NCBI GenBank assembly: GCA_023473405.1
Contig: JAMCZD010000461.1
Span: forward strand, 6,629-13,707
Direction: 5' to 3'
DNA length: 7,079 nt
Source of the DNA: Candidatus Omnitrophota bacterium
GTDB taxonomy: Bacteria; Verrucomicrobiota; Verrucomicrobiia; Limisphaerales; UBA1319
Position numbers and translations under genes: made by a program. Of the stretch, positions 1 to 4,600 are shown piece by piece; the stretch's first letter is position 1, and each line of letters begins with the position of its first letter. The notes beneath the pieces were generated by a model, which was not told the origin of the DNA, searched no databases, and saw nothing but the letters and a program-made list of their open reading frames with translations.

Positions 1-1
1 C

Positions 2-856
2 CACAGTTGCGTGGGAAATTTCCAGTGGGCGCAACGCGTGGGCGGCCCCGGCAACGATCAAGGATTGGGCATTGCGGTGGACGCCTCGGGTAATTGCTAC
101 GTAACGGGTGAATTTGAAGGAACCGCCCAATTCGGGAATGTGACGCTGGTTAGCACCGGGGGCAAAGACCTGTTTGTCATCAAGTTCAACAACGCCGGCG
201 AATTGCAATGGGCTCGGCAAGCGGGCGGTATTGGGCATGACTCGGGCCAAAAGATTGCCGCTGATTCGGCGGGGCATTGCTATGTTACCGGCATGTTTGA
301 AGTGTCCGCCCGTTTTGGCGATCTGACGCTGACCAGCGGCGGGATGCAGGACATGTTTGTCGCTCGATATAATGCCGATGGCAGTCTCGAATGGGCCCAC
401 CAGGGCGGCGGACTCGAGGATGACGCGGGGCAAGGGGTATCCACCGATGGCGCCGGCAACGTGTATGTCACCGGATGGTTTCAGGACCGGGCAACGTTCG
501 GGCAGACCGAATTGACCAGTGCCGGTGGCGTGGATGCGTTCATCGCCAAATACGATGGCGCCGGAGAATTGCAATGGATCAAACCGGCAGGCGGTCCCGG
601 GGATGATTGGGGGATGGACATAGCCGCGGACGCCGCCGGTGACAGTTGCGCGACCGGATGGTTTAGCGGGAATGCCTCATTTGGCGGCACTGCGGTCCAA
701 AGCGCCGGTGCTGACGATATCTATGTGACGCGCTTTGATCCAAATGGCCAATTACAATGGGTCCGGACGGCCGGCGGTCCCGGCTATGATTGGGGCCAGG
801 GAATCGTCATTGACACCTCGGGCGATTGTTATGTGACCGGCAGGTGCTGGAATTGA
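2..856 (+). CDS. SBBP-type beta-propeller protein, 5'-partial N-terminal fragment of a frameshifted gene
   Basis: The frame is open from the window edge, and the GTG at 11 lies inside a repeat, so the real start is upstream. The product is an array of about 61-residue blades, each with QWA..AGGPG.D.G, then I..D..G..YVTG.F, then A.FG...L.S.G..D.FVA.Y...GEL. This matches the SBBP 'beta-propeller repeat' family, whose members are usually exported or surface proteins of unknown ligand. Blades start at 23, 206, 389, 572 and 755. Blade 4 has a weakened core (SCATG for xYVTG). The frame ends at a TGA (854-856) in the middle of blade 5, just after YVTG, where a 22-bp insertion shifts it; the last residues (RCWN) are not blade-like. 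The rest of the gene continues in another frame to 1370. The family call is secure; that the gene is broken is very likely; its function is unknown. Confidence 0.85.
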   Translation, partial: HSCVGNFQWAQRVGGPGNDQGLGIAVDASGNCYVTGEFEGTAQFGNVTLVSTGGKDLFVIKFNNAGELQWARQAGGIGHDSGQKIAADSAGHCYVTGMFEVSARFGDLTLTSGGMQDMFVARYNADGSLEWAHQGGGLEDDAGQGVSTDGAGNVYVTGWFQDRATFGQTELTSAGGVDAFIAKYDGAGELQWIKPAGGPGDDWGMDIAADAAGDSCATGWFSGNASFGGTAVQSAGADDIYVTRFDPNGQLQWVRTAGGPGYDWGQGIVIDTSGDCYVTGRCWN

Positions 857-1130
857 AACCGGCAGTTTTTATGGCACGGCTGCCTTTGGAACGACGAATG
901 TGACCTCGAACGGCAATCTCGACGCTTTTATTGCCAAATACAATCAAACCGGGGCATTGCAATGGGTGCAAGGCGCGGGTGGTCCAGGTGAGGATGGGGG
1001 CGCCGATGTCTGCCTGTGCCCATCCCAGAATCCGCACATCGTTGGCTGGTTCCAAGGGCAGGCAACGTTGGGTGGGACCACGCTCACTGGATCGAGTTTG
1101 CGCGAGATATTCGTGGCTAAATTGACCACT
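23..1130 (+). repeat. Six tandem 183-bp beta-propeller units
   Basis: The codon pair for (Q/E)W marks each unit start at 23, 206, 389, 572, 755 and 960. The first four intervals are exactly 183 bp (61 codons) with no indel. The fifth is 205 bp, which is 183 plus 22. The sixth unit is degraded and runs into the C-terminal module near 1130. Units differ at many positions, so this is a protein repeat and not a recent DNA duplication. The array continues upstream of the window, so the total blade number is unknown. Confidence 0.9.
836..865 (+). other. 22-bp frame-breaking insertion flanked by 8-bp direct repeats
   Basis: The octamer accggcag occurs at 836-843 and again at 858-865, offset by 22 bp. 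Deleting one repeat plus the 14 bases between gives acc-ggc-agt-ttt-tat-ggc, read as T-G-S-F-Y-G. This restores the blade motif YVTGSFYGTAAFG, joins the two frames and returns the unit to exactly 183 bp. The 14 unique bases do not match the bases that follow the second octamer, so it is not a simple tandem duplication. Confidence 0.85.
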
Positions 1131-1370
1131 GCGGGCGCGGCGCCGCCGGCGATTCTGAGTCTGTCCATAGTCAATCAATGCGCGAACCTGTCATGCAGCG
1201 CGCCGGTAGGTTCCAATCTGCGGATCGAGTGCACATCCAACCTGCAAAATCCAAACGGCTGGATCACGCTGACCAACCTGACGGTTGCCAGTGATCCATT
1301 TGTGTTTGTAGACCAGAGTTCTTCCGGCGCGACAACTCGGTTCTACCGCGCTGCCGTTGCAGGCCAGTAA
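900..1370 (+). CDS. C-terminal fragment of the same beta-propeller gene, out of frame with the first part
   Basis: The GTG at 900 is only the first start-like codon in this frame. It lies inside blade 5 (N-V-T-S) and I see no ribosome binding site, so it is probably not a true start; homology to the blade extends back to about 858. Residues 1-20 finish blade 5 (LDAFIAKYNQTGAL). Blade 6 begins at QWVQ (base 960) and is degenerate: it has CLCPSQNPHIVGWF where the others have D..G..YVTG.F. After a short Ala/Pro linker, residues from about 83 to 156 form a compact C-terminal module (LSCSAPVGSNLRIECTS, then W.TLTNLTV, then F.FVDQSS, ending RFYRAAVAGQ). I associate this module with the ends of exported Verrucomicrobia/Planctomycetes proteins. 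It ends at a TAA at 1368-1370, with a terminator downstream. The fragment has no signal peptide and is unlikely to be made or exported alone. Confidence 0.75.
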   Translation: MTSNGNLDAFIAKYNQTGALQWVQGAGGPGEDGGADVCLCPSQNPHIVGWFQGQATLGGTTLTGSSLREIFVAKLTTAGAAPPAILSLSIVNQCANLSCSAPVGSNLRIECTSNLQNPNGWITLTNLTVASDPFVFVDQSSSGATTRFYRAAVAGQ

Positions 1371-1427
1371 CGCGTGCCTGATGGCGGTTACAAAAGAGAC
1401 TATAAGTAAAAAAGACAAATCCAGACA

Positions 1428-1457
1428 GGGACGCTTTCCATGGCGTCCCGTTTTTTT
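1428..1457 (+). terminator. Rho-independent terminator of the beta-propeller gene
   Basis: A 7-bp perfect stem, gggacgc (1428-1434) with gcgtccc (1443-1449), encloses an 8-nt loop. One base later come seven T residues (1451-1457). It lies 58 bp after the TAA of the propeller gene, and an A-rich stretch (about 1407-1419) precedes it. The layout is that of a classical intrinsic terminator on the + strand and separates this gene from the next one. Confidence 0.85.
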
Positions 1458-1548
1458 GCGCGTCGTTCGGGCCGTGAAAACACTATTCAGACCGTGGGAT
1501 GGAGAGTAGGCAACTGAAGCTTGGGCAAGTTCCCATTCGATAGGCGGC

Positions 1549-1575
1549 ATCCCCCGAAAGGGTGATTGATTAATC
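1549..1575 (+). promoter_or_regulatory. Possible 5' UTR hairpin with GAAA loop next to an 8-bp palindrome
   Basis: Bases 1549-1555 (atccccc) can pair with 1560-1566 (gggtgat), with one C/T mismatch, around a GAAA tetraloop of the GNRA class. Two bases later, 1568-1575 is the perfect palindrome gattaatc. Both lie 57-83 bp before the start codon of the CotH gene and after the terminator, where an operator or leader structure would sit. There is no experimental or family support, so the function is only a suggestion. Confidence 0.3.
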
Positions 1576-1631
1576 TGTTTGACCACAACAAGGTTCGGAT
1601 TGCACTAGCCGACTTGGTAAGAGTAAATGAC

Positions 1632-4600
1632 ATGCACGCTCCTGTTTGTCCCTGTTCCTATCCTGATGGAAGACGCCTGGCACGGTCCGAATTTGTCCTG
1701 GGTTGGTCTCGCTACCGGGCAATTGGGCTGGTTCTGTTGTTGGGTTTAGGACTTCCTTGGTTTGCCATAAGCGCCTTTGCCGACAGCACGGTGGTATTCA
1801 ACGAAATCATGTACCACCCGCAGACCAATGAGGCCGCCCTGGAATGGATAGAACTCTTCAACCAGATGGCCGTGGACATGGACATCTCCGGTTGGTCCAT
1901 TCAAGGCGGCGTCCAGTTCACCTTTCCCGAAGGCTCGATCCTGCCAGGCGGCCATTACCTGGTGGTTGCGGCATCGCCCGACACCCTCAAGGCTGCCACT
2001 GGCCTCACTAATGTCGCCGGCCCGTTCACGGGCCGCTTGGGCAACCACGGAGAAACCCTCGAACTTCGCAACAACAACCAGCGCCTCATGGACTCGGTTG
2101 ACTACAGTGATGAAGATGATTGGCCCGTGGGCGCCGATGGGTCCGGGATTTCGCTGGCCAAGATCGCTCCCAACAGCGCCAGCGCGCCTCCGGCCAATTG
2201 GACCGTCAGCGCCCAAGCAGGCGGCACGCCCGGTGCGCCCAATTTCACCTCCGGACCTTTGACTGGCAAAACGACGCGGCTCCTGAACTACAATGATAAC
2301 TGGAAATACGACGACGCGGGTATTGATCGGGGCTCGAGTTGGCGCGATCCGGCTTACGACGACCAGGCCTGGAAGTACGGGCCCGGCTTATTTGCCTTGG
2401 GCGGTTCCTCGTTGCCGGGCCCCAAGGGGACGGATCTGGCGAGCGGGCCGAACACCTATTACTTCCGGACGACCTTTGATTGCGCCGAAGTGAACACGTC
2501 GGCGCTCCTCAATCTTTCCTTCATCGTGGACGATGGCGCGGTGGTTTACTTAAACGGGGCGGAAGTCTATCGCTATAACCTGCCCGCCGGACCAATCACT
2601 TTCTCCACCCTCGCCCTCTCCGGGGTATTGGACCCGCAGCCGTTTGGCCCGATCAGCTTGCCCGCCAACGCGTTGGTAGCAGGGCGAAACGTGCTGGCGG
2701 TCGAAGTCCATCAAGGCCCACCGCTGCCGCCTAATTCCGGGCTCACTATCGAACCGGCTTCGGGATATAGCATCGCATGGGATGGAACCGACGGGCTCTA
2801 CTACGATACCCAGCCGCAGTCGGGGCCGCCCGATAACCTGGCCCTGGCCTCGAAGGGAACGATCCCGTTCGGCAGTTCCGAATACAACGGCGGCGGCATT
2901 CATATGATCGTCAACGTCAACGATGGCCTCTACGGCAACAGCCACAGTTGGCTGGCCAATTTCCTGACCGGCGATCCAAACCCATACATCGGCCTGCGTT
3001 TTCCCGGCCAGGTGGCCATTGCCGGCATTGCCTGGGGCCGCGACAACACCGGCCAATACAACGATCGCTGGCAGGGCACTTATACCATCCAGGTCACTCG
3101 AGTCGCCAACCCGGGCGGCAGCACCGCCGAGACAGGCAACCCGGCTACGGGTTGGGCCGTTCTCGGCACGATCGACTATAGCAGTTCTTCAACCGGCTTT
3201 CGCCCCTGGGTCCGGCATCGCTTCGACTTGGCTGCGAATGGCCAGCCCGTGCCCGTCACCGGCCTCCGAATCAAAGTCAGCGATCCCAACATCGACATTG
3301 ACGAATTGGAGGTCTATCCCGAAGCCAGCAACGGCAACGAAGACATCGCCTTTGGCGCCGAGCTCGAGACAACCGAGCTGCTGGCCGGCGCCGCCCGTAT
3401 CGCCTTCAATGAAATCGCCCCGGCCAGTGCCACGCCGTTCTGGTTCGAATTGGTCAACTACAACCAACACCCCGTTGACTTGTCGAATTACGTTGTTACC
3501 TGCTCGGGCGACACGGGACCGGCCCGCCTTCTGCCGTCTCAGACCCTTGGCCCCGGTGAGTGCCTGGTCGTCACCCAGTCACTGACCGGTTACCGTCCAC
3601 AGCCTGACGACAAGCTCTTTCTCTATCCGCCGGACCGGCAGTCGGTCCTGGACGCCGCCACGGTGAAAGGCACGCTGCAGGGGCGGTTCCCCCAAGCGAC
3701 TGGGCAATGGCTCTATCCCGATCAACCCACACCGGGGGCAACCAACCACTTCGTCTTCCACGACGAGATCGTGATCAACGAAATCATGTATCATCACCCG
3801 CCCGTGATCGCCTCGCCCGAGGTAGTGACAACGACAAACCTGTTTCCCATTGATTGTGCCTGGCAATATAACCAGTCGGGCTCGAACCCGGGCGCCGCCT
3901 GGCTGTCCCCTGATTATGACGATCACGCCTGGCCGACCGGCCAGGGGCTCTTGTACAACGAAACCGCCCTTTTGCCCGCTCCGACCAATACCTACCTAAA
4001 CCTCGGCCCCATAACTTACTATTTTCGAACCCGCTTCTTGTTCGCCGGCAATGCGAATCAAGTCCAACTGTATCTGAACGCGGTGGTGGATGACGGCGCG
4101 GTTTTCTACCTGAACGGCCACGAAGTCTACCGGCTCAACATGCCCGACGGTCCGATTGACTCCACGACCTTTGCCGCCTCGAGCGTCGCTGATGCGGCTT
4201 ACAGCGGCCTTTTGCCGATCTCGAGCGAATACCTGCTGACCGGAACCAATGTCCTGGCCGCCGAGGTGCACCAGGGAACGGCCACCAGCAGCGACGTCGT
4301 GTTCGGCGCCACCTTGATCGCCAATATGGAGTTGAAACCCGCCGAGGCATTCCGCGAATCGCCCGAATCATGGATCGAGCTATACAACCGCGGGACTAAC
4401 ACGGTGGACCTGGCCGGTTGGACCTTGGCCGGCGGCATCGAATATCACTTCCCACCGCGCACCATGCTGGAGCCCGACAATTACCTGGTGGTGGCCAAAG
4501 ACGCCGATTATCTCAAGTCCCTCTATCCCGACATCACCATCCTGGGCAACTTCGACAAACGGCTCTCGCATCGGAGCGACCGCATCCTGCTCAAAGACGC

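Larger units (their letters stand above)
1371..1631. other. Intergenic region, no gene seen
   Basis: These 261 bp separate the two genes. Besides the terminator and the hairpin/palindrome pair I see nothing well supported. A TTGACC at 1579-1584 has no good -10 box at normal spacing. The antisense frame that crosses this gap resembles no known protein. Just before the ATG at 1632 there is only a weak purine stretch (aagag, 1619-1623) as a ribosome binding site. Confidence 0.6.

Noticed and set aside
1401..1406. TATAAG as a -10 box
   Set aside because: It lies just upstream of the terminator, so a transcript from here would stop at once, and no -35 partner is clear.
1191..1586. 131-codon open frame on the - strand across the intergenic gap
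   Set aside because: It runs through the terminator and the 3' end of the propeller gene, has no recognisable motif, and its composition looks like non-coding sequence.
1579..1608. TTGACC as a -35 box
   Set aside because: The best hexamers at 16-18 bp spacing (around 1601-1608, gcacta) match the -10 consensus poorly.
1627..1749. 40-codon overlapping ORF starting at the ATG just before the CotH start
   Set aside because: It is short and its product (Trp/Cys/Leu-rich) resembles nothing I know. It is noted only as a possible influence on initiation.
1746..2216. 156-codon open frame on the - strand
   Set aside because: It is the antisense of the first lamin-tail domain, low in complexity (Gly/Val/Ala), with no family resemblance.
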